A stretch of 64,000 nucleotides of DNA from Salinibacterium amurskyense. Its GTDB lineage: Bacteria; Actinomycetota; Actinomycetes; Actinomycetales; Microbacteriaceae. Each line of letters begins with the position of its first letter. Position 1 is the first letter of the stretch. The DNA lies in contig NZ_PGFH01000003.1 of the NCBI RefSeq assembly GCF_002797685.1, positions 124,001 to 188,000 of the forward strand, given 5' to 3'. Under the pieces are notes generated by a model. The model was given only the letters and a program-made list of their open reading frames with translations, was not told where the DNA came from and did not search any database. The position numbers and the translations under genes are program-made. Of the stretch, positions 8,714 through 17,331 are shown piece after piece.

Positions 8714-11524
8714 GTGGCTGCAAAACCACGCGTACACGAAGTCGCCGCCGAAGCTGGCGTCGATAGTAAGGCTGCCCTAGCGAAGCTCAAAGAAATGGGC
8801 GAATTCGTTAAGGGCCCATCCTCGAGCATTGAGCCCCCCGTCGCCCGACGGTTGAAGGCTGCTCTCGAGGCTGACGCCGCGAAGGCACCGGCCGCAGAAG
8901 AGAAGCCCAAGGCTGCTCCGAAGGCCGCACCCAAGGCCGCCGCGAAAGCGACGCCTAAGCCGAAGACCCCCATGCCCAGTGCACCGACCCCGGCGAACGT
9001 TGCTGAGGAAGCACCCGCTGCGGCACCAGAACCTGAGCAGCCTCGCGAGCCAGAAGAGGGAGCGGTTCCCGCTCCGTTGACGGTCGCTGAGCGTCAAGCA
9101 CAGGCTCTTGCCGCCGAGAAGGCGGCAGCTGCTGAGAAGGCTTCCGCCGAGTCTGGTGCGAAGCCCAAGGGAGCGGCCGACGCGCCGAGCCCCTCCGCCG
9201 TTCCTCGTCCGGGTACGCCCCGTCCGGGAAACAACCCCTTCGCCTCTAACCAGGGAATGGGTCGTCCGGCACCCGCCGGCGGTGCAAGTTCAATTCCTCG
9301 TCCCGGCGCACCTCGCCCCGGACTTCCTCGTCCGGGCGCACCGCGTCCCGGTGCACCTCGTCCGGGCGCTCCGCGTCCCGGTTCGCCGCGCCCCGGCGCT
9401 CCGCGTCCCGGTGGACCTGGCCAGGGCCAGCGTCCCGGTGGCTTCGGTCAGCGCCCCGGCGGTCCCGGTGGAGCAGGTGCTGGTGCCCGTCCCGGCGCAG
9501 CTGGTGGCGGATTCCGTCCCGGTGGAGCACCGAACAACTTTGGTCCTAACCGTGCACCAGGAGGCGGCCGCGGCCGTGGTCCCGGTGGAGGTACCGCAGG
9601 TGCCTTCGGTCGCGGTGGCGGCAAGAGCAAGGCACGTAAGTCGAAGCGGGCGAAGCGGGCAGAGTTCGAACTGAGAGAAGCACCTTCGCTTGGTGGCGTT
9701 AGCGTCCCGCGCGGAAACGGCAAGGAAGTAATTCGCCTTCGTCGTGGTGCCTCGATCACCGATTTCGCCGACAAGATCGACACGAGCCCCGGAAACCTCG
9801 TCACCGTTCTGTTCCACTTGGGACAAATGGCGACAGCAACCGAGTCCCTCGATGAGGCGACCTTCGACATCCTGGGCGAGGAGCTCGGGTTCAAGATCGA
9901 AATGGTCTCGCCTGAAGAAGAAGACCGCGAACTGCTGCTCGGCTTCGACATGGACCTCGACCAAGAGCTGGAAGACGAATCGGACGATGAACTCGTCGTT
10001 CGCCCTCCCGTTGTCACGGTCATGGGTCACGTCGACCACGGTAAGACCAAGCTGCTCGACTCCATTCGTAACGCCAACGTTGTTGCTGGCGAAGCCGGTG
10101 GCATCACGCAGCACATTGGTGCGTACCAGGTCGTCAAGGAGCACGACGGTATCGAACGTCCGATCACGTTCATTGACACCCCGGGTCACGAAGCGTTCAC
10201 CGCAATGCGTGCTCGTGGTGCTCAAGTAACCGACGTTGCGATCCTCGTGGTTGCAGCAGACGACGGAATCATGCCCCAGACGGTTGAAGCACTCAACCAC
10301 GCTCAGGCAGCCAACGTTCCGATCGTTGTCGCGATCAACAAGATCGATAAAGAAGGCGCCAACCCCGCAAAGGTTCGCCAGCAGCTCACCGAATTCGGCC
10401 TCGTTGCCGAAGAATACGGTGGAGACACGATGTTCATGGACGTTTCGGCGCTCAACAACGTCGGTATCACCGAGCTGCTTGATGCTGTGCTCCTGACGGC
10501 GGATGCCGGACTCGACCTGCGCGCAAACCCCAACAAGGATGCTCGTGGTGTCGCGATTGAAGCCAAGCTCGACAAGGGTCGCGGTGCTGTTGCTACCGTG
10601 CTCATCCAGTCGGGAACGCTTGAAGTGGGAGACCCCATCGTTGCGGGTACCGCTTACGGTCGCGTTCGTGCAATGTTCGACGAAAACGGCGAATCGGTTA
10701 CTCATGCGGAGCCTTCGCGCCCCGTTGCAGTGCTCGGTCTGACCTCCGTACCCAAGGCCGGCGACGTGTTCTTGGTTACCGATGACGACCGTATGGCTCG
10801 CCAGATCGCTGAGAAGCGCGAAGCAGCAGAGCGTAACGCCCTGCTGGCTCGTAGCCGCAAGCGCATCAGCCTCGAGGACTTCACGAAGGCCCTCGAAGAC
10901 GGCAAGGTCGAATCGCTCAACCTCATCATCAAGGGTGACGTATCGGGTGCTGTTGAAGCCCTCGAAGAGTCGCTCCTCAAGATCGAGGTCGACGATTCCG
11001 TACAGCTGCGCATCATCCACCGTGGTGTGGGTGCTGTCACCGAGAGCGACATCAACCTCGCGACCGTCGACAACGCCATCATCATTGGATTCAACGTTCG
11101 CCCCGACCCGAAGGCACGCGAGCGCGCCGTTCGCGAAGGTGTCGACGTACGTTTCTACTCGGTCATCTACGCCGCACTCGAAGACGTCGAGAGCTCGCTC
11201 AAGGGCATGCTCAAGCCGGAATTCGAAGAAGTGCAGTCGGGTGTTGCAGAGATCCGCGAAATCTTCCGCTCCTCCAAGGTCGGAAACATCGCTGGTGTCA
11301 TCGTGCGCTCGGGAACGATCACGCGAAACGCCAAGGCACGAGTTATCCGCGAAGGTGTCGTCGTTGGCGACAACCTCGCTATCGACTCGCTGCGTCGCTT
11401 CAAGGATGACGTCACTGAAGTTCGTACCGACTACGAAGCCGGTATCGGTCTTGGTAAGTTCAACGACATCCAAATCGGTGACGAGATCGAGACAATCGAA
11501 ATGAAGGAAAAGCCGCGGGTCTAG
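8714..11524 (+). CDS. infB: translation initiation factor IF-2
   Basis: GTPase that brings initiator tRNA to the 30S subunit; 936 aa. The GTG at 8714 fits the AGGAG site and starts the conserved IF2 N-terminal subdomain ([16 protein letters not shown]). The next 300 residues are a low-complexity Ala/Pro/Lys region, then tandem PRPG units (about residues 175-240) and a Gly/Arg-rich stretch. The GTPase domain has G1 GHVDHGKT (about 437-444), G3 DTPGHE and G4 NKID. The C-terminal tRNA-binding domains are complete. It ends just before an unusually long hairpin that separates it from rbfA. Confidence 0.96.
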   Translation: MAAKPRVHEVAAEAGVDSKAALAKLKEMGEFVKGPSSSIEPPVARRLKAALEADAAKAPAAEEKPKAAPKAAPKAAAKATPKPKTPMPSAPTPANVAEEAPAAAPEPEQPREPEEGAVPAPLTVAERQAQALAAEKAAAAEKASAESGAKPKGAADAPSPSAVPRPGTPRPGNNPFASNQGMGRPAPAGGASSIPRPGAPRPGLPRPGAPRPGAPRPGAPRPGSPRPGAPRPGGPGQGQRPGGFGQRPGGPGGAGAGARPGAAGGGFRPGGAPNNFGPNRAPGGGRGRGPGGGTAGAFGRGGGKSKARKSKRAKRAEFELREAPSLGGVSVPRGNGKEVIRLRRGASITDFADKIDTSPGNLVTVLFHLGQMATATESLDEATFDILGEELGFKIEMVSPEEEDRELLLGFDMDLDQELEDESDDELVVRPPVVTVMGHVDHGKTKLLDSIRNANVVAGEAGGITQHIGAYQVVKEHDGIERPITFIDTPGHEAFTAMRARGAQVTDVAILVVAADDGIMPQTVEALNHAQAANVPIVVAINKIDKEGANPAKVRQQLTEFGLVAEEYGGDTMFMDVSALNNVGITELLDAVLLTADAGLDLRANPNKDARGVAIEAKLDKGRGAVATVLIQSGTLEVGDPIVAGTAYGRVRAMFDENGESVTHAEPSRPVAVLGLTSVPKAGDVFLVTDDDRMARQIAEKREAAERNALLARSRKRISLEDFTKALEDGKVESLNLIIKGDVSGAVEALEESLLKIEVDDSVQLRIIHRGVGAVTESDINLATVDNAIIIGFNVRPDPKARERAVREGVDVRFYSVIYAALEDVESSLKGMLKPEFEEVQSGVAEIREIFRSSKVGNIAGVIVRSGTITRNAKARVIREGVVVGDNLAIDSLRRFKDDVTEVRTDYEAGIGLGKFNDIQIGDEIETIEMKEKPRV
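9288..9425 (+). repeat. tandem PRPG-coding repeat inside infB
   Basis: About eight to ten copies of a 12-base unit coding for A/L/S-PRPG (pattern GCNCCTCGTCCCGG and variants) sit in the linker of IF2. Copies differ mainly at third positions, so the peptide repeat is conserved better than the DNA. Copy number in such tracts is likely to vary between strains. Confidence 0.8.
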
Positions 11525-11536
11525 CCTGTTGGCTTC

Positions 11537-11603
11537 TGACGGCAACCTGAGCAGGAAGCGGAGCTACACAGGCTCCGCAAGCTTCCTGCTCAGGTTGCCG
11601 TCA
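11537..11603 (+). repeat. perfect 23-bp inverted repeat between infB and rbfA
   Basis: Bases 11537-11559 are the exact reverse complement of 11581-11603 (23 of 23). Inside is a further stem, GCGGAGC (11558-11564) against GCTCCGC (11572-11578), around the loop TACACAG. No T tract follows, so it is not a typical intrinsic terminator. A second small hairpin, GCCTCGG (11606-11612) with CCGAGGC (11619-11625), follows at once. It could be a double-strand-specific RNase processing site, a transcript-end element or a dispersed palindromic repeat. Confidence 0.85.
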
Positions 11604-11650
11604 ACGCCTCGGTACACCCCGAGGCAGTGAACGTTATAGAAGGAGTAGAG

Positions 11651-12151
11651 ATGGTTGACGCAGCTCGCGCCGCGAAAATGGCGGACCGCATCAAGGTAAT
11701 CGTTGCCAAGACGCTTGAGCGTGGCATCAGAGATCCTCGCTTGGGTTTCGTGACCATCACTGACGTTCGGGTAACCGGCGACCTCCAGCACGCCTCCGTG
11801 TTCTACACGGTCTACGGCAGCGACGAAGAACGTGCCGAAAGTGCCGCCGCTCTTCAGTCGGCGACCGGGCTCGTGCGCCGCGAAGTGGGAAAGAACCTCA
11901 CCGCGCGTCTCACTCCGTCGATTCAGTTCATTGCCGATGGCATCCCCGAGAACGCGGCGCTCATCGACTCGCTTCTCACCGAAGCGCACAAGCGTGATGC
12001 TTCTGTTGAGGCGCTCAAGAAGACCGCTCAGTACGCGGGAGACGAAGACCCCTACGTGAAGCCGCGCGACATCGCCGCCGAAGAAGAGGCCGCTGGCTTC
12101 GACGACGACGATGATGACGAAGACGGTCACTACGTCAGCGGTAACGCTTAA
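11651..12151 (+). CDS. rbfA: 30S ribosome-binding factor A
   Basis: Late 30S maturation factor and cold-adaptation protein binding near 16S helix 1; 166 aa. The ATG at 11651 has AGGAG five bases upstream and is chosen over an in-frame start at 11627. Family features are RGIRDPRLGFVTITDVRVT at residues 25-43 and the KH-like fold. The C terminus is extended by an acidic tail containing a run of six Asp. The stop codon lies inside a perfect 14-bp palindrome AACGCTTAAGCGTT (12143-12156). Confidence 0.94.
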   Translation: MVDAARAAKMADRIKVIVAKTLERGIRDPRLGFVTITDVRVTGDLQHASVFYTVYGSDEERAESAAALQSATGLVRREVGKNLTARLTPSIQFIADGIPENAALIDSLLTEAHKRDASVEALKKTAQYAGDEDPYVKPRDIAAEEEAAGFDDDDDDEDGHYVSGNA

Positions 12152-12178
12152 GCGTTCTCCTTCAGGCCGCCTAAGCGG
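12143..12178. terminator. palindrome and small hairpin between convergent rbfA and mutY
   Basis: AACGCTTAAGCGTT (12143-12156) is a perfect palindrome over the rbfA stop. It is followed by CCGC-CTAA-GCGG (12167-12178) and TTTG. It may serve as a weak terminator for both converging genes. Confidence 0.3.
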
Positions 12179-12202
12179 TTTGTGTGCTCCTCAGCGGTCG
12201 CC

Positions 12203-13096
12203 CTAGGGCAGAACGTAGCCCGAGCCTTCGGCGACGGCGAGTCCGTCTTTCAGAAGCCCAGCCAGTGCGCGCTCTCGCTGGGCGGCATCCGCCCAGACCT
12301 GCTCAATTTCGGCTGCCGTCACGGGGATATCGCTCGCGCGCAGCTCGGCGAGAATGAGCCCGCGCACCTGGCGATCCGAGCCTTCAAACTTCTTCTGCAC
12401 GACCTGCTTCTTGCCCTCGTAGGCCGGGTAGCCCGCGGTACGCCACGCACAGAGATCACGTACGGGGCATTGCTCGCACAGCGGCTTCTTGGCGGTGCAG
12501 ACAATAGCGCCGAGCTCCATGACGGCGGCGTTCGTTGCTTGAGCGGCAGCACGTTCCTCGGGGAGCAGGAGTTCCATTGCTGCGAGATCGCGCTTGGTCG
12601 ACGGAGGACCGGCCTCCCCAACGCCATCTACAGCTCGAGCGATGACTCGTCGCACATTGGTGTCGACCACCGGATGCCGGTGCCCGTAGGCGAAAGCGGC
12701 CACAGCCCGTGCGGTGTAGTCGCCGATGCCGGGCAGCGCCAAGAGGGTCGGCACGTCTTCGGGCACCACGTTGTCGTGCTGCTCAGCGATCGCGGTCGCC
12801 GCGGCATGCAAATTGAGGGCGCGTCGGGGATAGCCAAGGCGCTCCCACGCTCGCACCGCATCGCCTGGAGCAGAAGCAGCAAGCGCTGCGGGCGTCGGCC
12901 ACCGCTCAAGCCACTGCTCGAGGCGAGGGATCACCCTCACCACGGGAGTCTGCTGCAGCATGATCTCGCTGACGAGAATGCCCCACGCGCCAAAATCGTC
13001 GTGACGCCAGGGCAGGTCACGCCCGGCTTCAGCAAACCACTCGCGAATCTGGCGCGAAAGTTCAGCGCGATCCGGCGCAGGTGCAGCAGCGGTCAC
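12203..13096 (-). CDS. mutY: A/G-specific adenine DNA glycosylase MutY
   Basis: Removes adenine mispaired with 8-oxoguanine. The 297-aa product begins at the GTG at 13096, overlapping the preceding stop as GTGA; a longer frame reaching 13570 reads through the neighbour and is rejected. The helix-hairpin-helix LPGIGDYTARA and catalytic Asp in VVDTNVRR are present, as is the [4Fe-4S] ligand pattern C-x6-C-x2-C-x5-C (from CTAKKPLC to DLC). No extended NUDIX-like 8-oxoG recognition domain is obvious, as in other short actinobacterial MutY proteins. It is co-transcribed with the upstream reductase. Confidence 0.92.
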   Translation of the reverse strand: MTAAAPAPDRAELSRQIREWFAEAGRDLPWRHDDFGAWGILVSEIMLQQTPVVRVIPRLEQWLERWPTPAALAASAPGDAVRAWERLGYPRRALNLHAAATAIAEQHDNVVPEDVPTLLALPGIGDYTARAVAAFAYGHRHPVVDTNVRRVIARAVDGVGEAGPPSTKRDLAAMELLLPEERAAAQATNAAVMELGAIVCTAKKPLCEQCPVRDLCAWRTAGYPAYEGKKQVVQKKFEGSDRQVRGLILAELRASDIPVTAAEIEQVWADAAQRERALAGLLKDGLAVAEGSGYVLP

Positions 13097-14097
13097 TGCT
13101 GTGTTGCGGCGGCAAACCGTGCTACGGCGTCGTCGATGCTCAGGAAGTTGCCGGTGGCTTCGACGTCGTGCACAAGCTCGACCATGAGCGCGTTCACGGG
13201 AGCTTCGCGACCACTTTCTTGCGCTGCTCGCACTACGGCACCGTTGAGGGCATCCACCTCGCTCGGTTGGCCGCGACGAATGCTCTGCAGGGTGGAGCCA
13301 GGGTTCGGGGTACGGCCCATGCGCCGGCTCATCGCCCGCGGGATGAGCTGGCCCAACCACAGTGGCGAACTCGCAAGCTTGCGCAGGCGACGGTGGGAGA
13401 GTCCTTGGAGGGTCTCGAAACGGATTCCTTGGGCGAGAGCGATCTTGGCGGTCTCGCGCATGCTTGCGGTCATGATGCGACGCAGCCGGGCGTCGGCGAT
13501 GACCTGTTGCACGCTGAGTCCGGTAATGGCGGGGAGCGCGTTGACCTGATTGATGACGAGCTTGGTCCACTGAGCACCGCGAAAGTTCGGCACGGCAAAG
13601 GTGGGCATAACGGCGTTGAGCACGTCAGCGGCGTAGCGAGCAGGCACGTCGTTGTCGCCGGCAACGCCGAGGTAACTCGGGCCCGCAGCAGTCACGTGGA
13701 TGGTGCCGGGGGAGAGGAACGAGGAGGCGAAGGTGGCGAGCCCGCCAATGATGTCGGATCGCGGCGAGGCGTGGGCAGCGGTTTCGAGGGAGTCGAGACC
13801 GTTCTGGAAGATGACGACAGGAACATCGCGCACGAAACGAATATTGTCGCGAAGGGCTTGTTCGGCGTCGTGCGCTTTCGTGGCCACGATGACGAGTTCG
13901 TTGACGCGGCTGAGGGTTGCGGCGGCACGGACCCGGGACACGCTATCGCCCCACGCTCCTGTGAGCGTGAGGCCTGACTCTCGAATGGTGTGGAGGTGGG
14001 CGCCACGTGCCGTGACTTCGACATCATTGCCGGCGCGCGCGAGTAATCCTGCAATTGCGCCGCCGACGGCACCTGCCCCAATAATGCCGATTCGCAT
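13093..14097 (-). CDS. 2-dehydropantoate 2-reductase family protein (PanE/ApbA-like)
   Basis: NADPH-dependent reductase, 334 aa, of the ketopantoate reductase family. It has an N-terminal nucleotide-binding motif GAGAVGGAIAGLLARAG (residues 7-23), a VATKAHD segment carrying the family lysine, FQNGLDS, and a C-terminal helical domain with KLVINQVNALPAITG. If it is true PanE it makes pantoate for CoA. Actinobacteria often have several paralogues acting on other 2-oxo acids, so the symbol is withheld. It overlaps mutY by four bases and is divergent from truB. Confidence 0.82.
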   Translation of the reverse strand: MRIGIIGAGAVGGAIAGLLARAGNDVEVTARGAHLHTIRESGLTLTGAWGDSVSRVRAAATLSRVNELVIVATKAHDAEQALRDNIRFVRDVPVVIFQNGLDSLETAAHASPRSDIIGGLATFASSFLSPGTIHVTAAGPSYLGVAGDNDVPARYAADVLNAVMPTFAVPNFRGAQWTKLVINQVNALPAITGLSVQQVIADARLRRIMTASMRETAKIALAQGIRFETLQGLSHRRLRKLASSPLWLGQLIPRAMSRRMGRTPNPGSTLQSIRRGQPSEVDALNGAVVRAAQESGREAPVNALMVELVHDVEATGNFLSIDDAVARFAAATQQ

Positions 14098-14229
14098 AGC
14101 GGCAGTCTAGGCGCAGCGGATGAAGATATCTCGTCAGGGCGGTGCAGGGACACGCGCGCGTAGGCGGCGTCAGAATTGGCTAAAGTTGATGGGCTACCCA
14201 TCCGGGGTCGCCAGGGTGGAGGGAATCGC

Positions 14230-15204
14230 ATGGCTAAGCCGCCGCGCAATCCTGCCAGTGGAATCTTGTTTGTCGACAAGCCCCAGGGCATCACGAGTCA
14301 CGGCGTTGTCTCGCGCGCCCGCAAGTCGGTCGGCACCCGCAAAATTGGGCACGCTGGCACTCTCGATCCGATGGCGACAGGGCTCCTCGTTCTCGGGGCG
14401 AACAACGCCACGCGACTACTCACCTACCTCGTCGGCCTCGATAAGCAGTACACCGCGACGATTCGACTGGGAGCATCCTCCACCACCGACGACGCCGAAG
14501 GCGAGCTTTCTGAACCGGTGGATGCCGCGGCTCTCGCCGCTGTCAGCGACGAAGACATCGCGCACGCCGTCGCCAACCTCACCGGAGCTATTTCGCAGCG
14601 CCCGAGTTCCGTCAGCGCCATCAAGGTTGATGGCAAGCGTGCGTACACTCTGGCGCGAGCAGGCGAAGACGTCGTTCTCGCAGAGCGCACGGTCACTGTT
14701 TCTCGCTTCGAAGTGCTCGAGACCGCGCGCGGAGAGTTCATCGATCTAAAGGTTCTGGTCGATTGTTCGTCGGGCACTTACATCCGGGCACTGGCTCGTG
14801 ACCTCGGCGAGGCGCTCAACGTCGGTGGGCACCTGACGGTGTTGCGCCGCACCAAGGTTGGCCCGTTCTCTGTGGAGAACGCGAGCGCTCTCGATTCCGA
14901 TCTGGAGACGCAGTTGGTTGCTCCTGCCGTGGTCGCTGCCCAACTTTTCGAGACCGTGCAGCTGGATGCCGAGCAGTCGAAAGATCTCTCCGACGGCAAG
15001 CGAATCGCGCTTGAACCGCAGCAAGCATCACCCATCGCCGCGCTCGCGCCCGATGGTCGCCTTCAGGGGCTCATCCACATCGTTGATGGGCGCGCCCGCG
15101 TGCTCTCTAATTTCCCGCGCGATGCGCAGCCTCTCGAACCTCAGGAGCATACTGCTACTGAGGGCGAGCCCGCTTCTGAGGAAGGAACCCCGAACAATGG
15201 TTGA
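14230..15204 (+). CDS. truB: tRNA pseudouridine-55 synthase
   Basis: Converts U55 of the tRNA T-loop to pseudouridine; 324 aa. The ATG at 14230, with GGAGGG upstream, is preferred over the longer frame from 14176. Motif GHAGTLDPMATG (about residues 38-49) holds the catalytic Asp, and GTYIRALARDLGEAL and KRAYTLARAG are present. The C terminus ends in an acidic stretch. The stop overlaps the start of the next small membrane protein by eight bases. Confidence 0.95.
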   Translation: MAKPPRNPASGILFVDKPQGITSHGVVSRARKSVGTRKIGHAGTLDPMATGLLVLGANNATRLLTYLVGLDKQYTATIRLGASSTTDDAEGELSEPVDAAALAAVSDEDIAHAVANLTGAISQRPSSVSAIKVDGKRAYTLARAGEDVVLAERTVTVSRFEVLETARGEFIDLKVLVDCSSGTYIRALARDLGEALNVGGHLTVLRRTKVGPFSVENASALDSDLETQLVAPAVVAAQLFETVQLDAEQSKDLSDGKRIALEPQQASPIAALAPDGRLQGLIHIVDGRARVLSNFPRDAQPLEPQEHTATEGEPASEEGTPNNG

Positions 15205-15565
15205 GTGGTTTGTGTGGGTGCAAGTAGTCATTGCGGTTCTGGCCGGAACGGCCGCCGTTATCGCCGGCTTTGCCAAGGTCACGCCCAACGATTATTCCTT
15301 GGGGGCAACGCTCCTCGTTGAAGCACTGCTGATCGTGCAGCTCGTCATGGCCATCGTCGCTCCTTTCTTGGGCAACGTGGCTACCGGTAGCGCCCTTGAG
15401 TTCTGGATCTACCTGGTGTCGGCCATCCTGATTCCACCCGCCGCCGTTATGTGGGGCCTCATCGAACGCAACCGCTGGAGCACCGTGATTCTGGGGGTCG
15501 CGTGTTTGTCGATCGCTGTGATGGTCTACCGCATGAGCCAGATCTGGTTTGTGCAATTGGCCTAG
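15197..15565 (+). CDS. small four-helix membrane protein, function unknown
   Basis: A 122-aa protein with about four hydrophobic segments and no recognised catalytic motif. The ATG at 15197 overlaps the truB stop, so translation is probably coupled. The helices are near residues 4-24, 33-53, 62-86 and 96-115, with a short polar WGLIERNRWS connection. Position between truB and ribF recurs in related actinobacteria as far as I recall, but no function can be assigned. Confidence 0.75.
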   Translation: MVEWFVWVQVVIAVLAGTAAVIAGFAKVTPNDYSLGATLLVEALLIVQLVMAIVAPFLGNVATGSALEFWIYLVSAILIPPAAVMWGLIERNRWSTVILGVACLSIAVMVYRMSQIWFVQLA

Positions 15566-15590
15566 CCAAGAGCGCCTAAAGTTGAGAGAG

Positions 15591-16004
15591 ATGACAAGCA
15601 CACGTTCTTCGACTGCCTCGGGTATTGGCCGAGTACTCATTGCCGTCTACGCCGTGATGGCGTTGGGCGCTACCGCGCGTTCGCTGTTTCAGATTGCGAC
15701 GAAGTTTGACGAGGCTCCCTTCGCCTATCTCTTGTCGGCGGTAGCCGGGCTCGTGTACATCGTTGCGACTGTTGCGCTGATCCGTTCGGGGCGCACGTGG
15801 TATCGAGTTGCCGTTGTCGCGATCGTGTTTGAACTTGTAGGAGTTATCACAGTCGGCACGCTCAGCCTCGTGGATGCCGTGCTGTTCCCAGCAGACACCG
15901 TCTGGTCGGCTTTTGGAGCTGGCTACCTCTTCATCCCACTCGCTCTTCCCGTGCTTGGCCTTATCTGGCTGTACCGGGTACGTATCGCTGAGGGGCGTCG
16001 CTGA
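15591..16004 (+). CDS. four-helix membrane protein, function unknown
   Basis: A 137-aa hydrophobic protein starting at the ATG at 15591 after GAGAG; a longer in-frame start at 15549 overlaps the preceding gene and has no ribosome site. About four transmembrane helices follow a short Ser/Thr-rich N terminus. The segments WYRVAVVAIVFELVGVITVG and VDAVLFPADTVWSAFG are characteristic of a conserved actinobacterial family of unknown role. The stop TGA lies one base before the ribF start. Confidence 0.75.
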   Translation: MTSTRSSTASGIGRVLIAVYAVMALGATARSLFQIATKFDEAPFAYLLSAVAGLVYIVATVALIRSGRTWYRVAVVAIVFELVGVITVGTLSLVDAVLFPADTVWSAFGAGYLFIPLALPVLGLIWLYRVRIAEGRR

Positions 16005-16005
16005 T

Positions 16006-16962
16006 ATGGATCTCTTCGAATCACTGGATGCCGTACCCGAGGCGTACGGCCCGGTCGCCATCACGATCGGCAAGTTCGACGGCGTGCACAGCGGTCACCG
16101 TGCCGTGCTCGCGCGTCTGCGTGAGGTCGCGGCTGACCGCGGATTGCGTTCGGTCGTGGTCACGTTCGATCGCAACCCCATGAGCTTGCTGAACCCCGCT
16201 GCATGCCCGCAACCCTTGCTGAGCAAGGAACAAAAGCTTGAGCGTCTGGCCACGACCGACGTCGACGGCTCGCTCGTGCTGACCTTTGACCGGGCGCTCA
16301 GCGAGGTCTCGGCCGAGGACTTCGTCTCGACGGTACTCGCCGGGGCGCTCGACACGAAGGTTGTTCTTGTCGGTGCTGATTTCCGCTTCGGCGCTCGCGG
16401 CGCTGGCGACGTGGCACTACTGCGCGAACTGGGCGAAGTGCATGGCTTCGAGGTTGTCGTCATTGACGACATCGCTCTCGAAGAGGGCCGCCGGGTCTCG
16501 TCCACTTTCGTGCGTGAACTGCTGTCGGAAGGTCGGGTGGCTGAGGCTGCGCAGTTGCTCACGGCAGCTCACTCTGTGAGGGGCGTCGTCGTGCTCGGCC
16601 AACAGCGCGGGCGCGAGCTCGGGTATCCGACCGCTAATCTCGATCGCAACTCGGAAGGGTTCATTCCGGCCGATGGCGTCTACGCCGCGTGGCTCGTGGT
16701 TGACGGCGTTCGCTTCGCCGCCGCTGTCTCTATCGGCAACAACCCGACTTTTGACGGGGTGCCTGAGAAGCAAGTAGAAGCCCACGCTCTCGACCAAGAT
16801 TTCGACATTTACGGCAAGCGAGTCGAGATCGAATTCGTCGAATATGTGCGCGGGATGGTCAAGTACACAACGGTTGAAGCCCTCATCGATCAGATGTGTC
16901 TCGACGAGGTCGCCGTGAGAGAAATCTTGGGCGTCCCCGCGAAAGAGACGCCCAAGAAGTAG
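16006..16962 (+). CDS. ribF: bifunctional riboflavin kinase / FAD synthetase
   Basis: Makes FMN and then FAD. The 318-aa product starts at the ATG at 16006 behind AGGGGCG. The N-terminal adenylyltransferase half has TIGKFDGVHSGHRAVL (residues 20-35) and RVSSTFVREL; the C-terminal riboflavin kinase half begins near RGRELGYPTANLD with the conserved PTAN. Both activities should be intact. It is the last gene of the infB-type block here; rpsO, usually the next gene, is about 32.5 kb downstream. Confidence 0.95.
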   Translation: MDLFESLDAVPEAYGPVAITIGKFDGVHSGHRAVLARLREVAADRGLRSVVVTFDRNPMSLLNPAACPQPLLSKEQKLERLATTDVDGSLVLTFDRALSEVSAEDFVSTVLAGALDTKVVLVGADFRFGARGAGDVALLRELGEVHGFEVVVIDDIALEEGRRVSSTFVRELLSEGRVAEAAQLLTAAHSVRGVVVLGQQRGRELGYPTANLDRNSEGFIPADGVYAAWLVVDGVRFAAAVSIGNNPTFDGVPEKQVEAHALDQDFDIYGKRVEIEFVEYVRGMVKYTTVEALIDQMCLDEVAVREILGVPAKETPKK

Positions 16963-16971
16963 GTCGTACGA

Positions 16972-17241
16972 CTAGCCCTTGATGAGCTTGTTGAGCGGAA
17001 CCTTTACGCCGTTCTTGAGGTTCTCCACGATGTCGTCGGGGACATCGCCGATGAGGGGCAGGTTGAGGTCCTTCGCCCAGTTGGCGATGGTCTCGAGAAT
17101 GGTGTCGGTGTCGAGTCCCTGCAGCGTCGGCTGGATGCCTTCCCAAATGGGCTCGAGAGCGTCGGTGTCGAGGCCCTTACCCTGAACGAGGCCGCCGACA
17201 ACGTCGCCGATGTCTCCGAGGTCGAATCCGCTGTTACCCAT
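16972..17241 (-). CDS. small hypothetical protein
   Basis: An 89-aa protein with a good ribosome site (AGGGAG, five bases before the ATG at 17241), so probably a real gene. The N terminus is Gly/Asp-rich, the middle has LDTDALEPIWEG and a partly repeated LDTDTILETIAN, and the end is basic (LNKLIKG). No signal peptide or membrane helix is seen. It converges on ribF with a nine-base gap and is divergent from the MFS permease. Not recognised. Confidence 0.65.
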   Translation of the reverse strand: MGNSGFDLGDIGDVVGGLVQGKGLDTDALEPIWEGIQPTLQGLDTDTILETIANWAKDLNLPLIGDVPDDIVENLKNGVKVPLNKLIKG

Positions 17242-17331
17242 GTGTGTCTCCCTGAGATATCAGCCGACACGAGTTGTCGGCGATATCCACCATCGTAGGG
17301 GTTGGTGTTTTCGCACCGTAGACTCGTGCGA

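Noticed and set aside
9290-11545. A 751-codon minus-strand frame opposite infB
   Set aside because: Low-complexity Val/Asp/Thr-rich translation of the complementary strand of a conserved gene; no start signal.
12182-13549. A 455-codon frame on the plus strand opposite mutY
   Set aside because: It is antisense to an unmistakable MutY with intact iron-sulfur and helix-hairpin-helix motifs; the product has no domain and results from high GC in the third frame.
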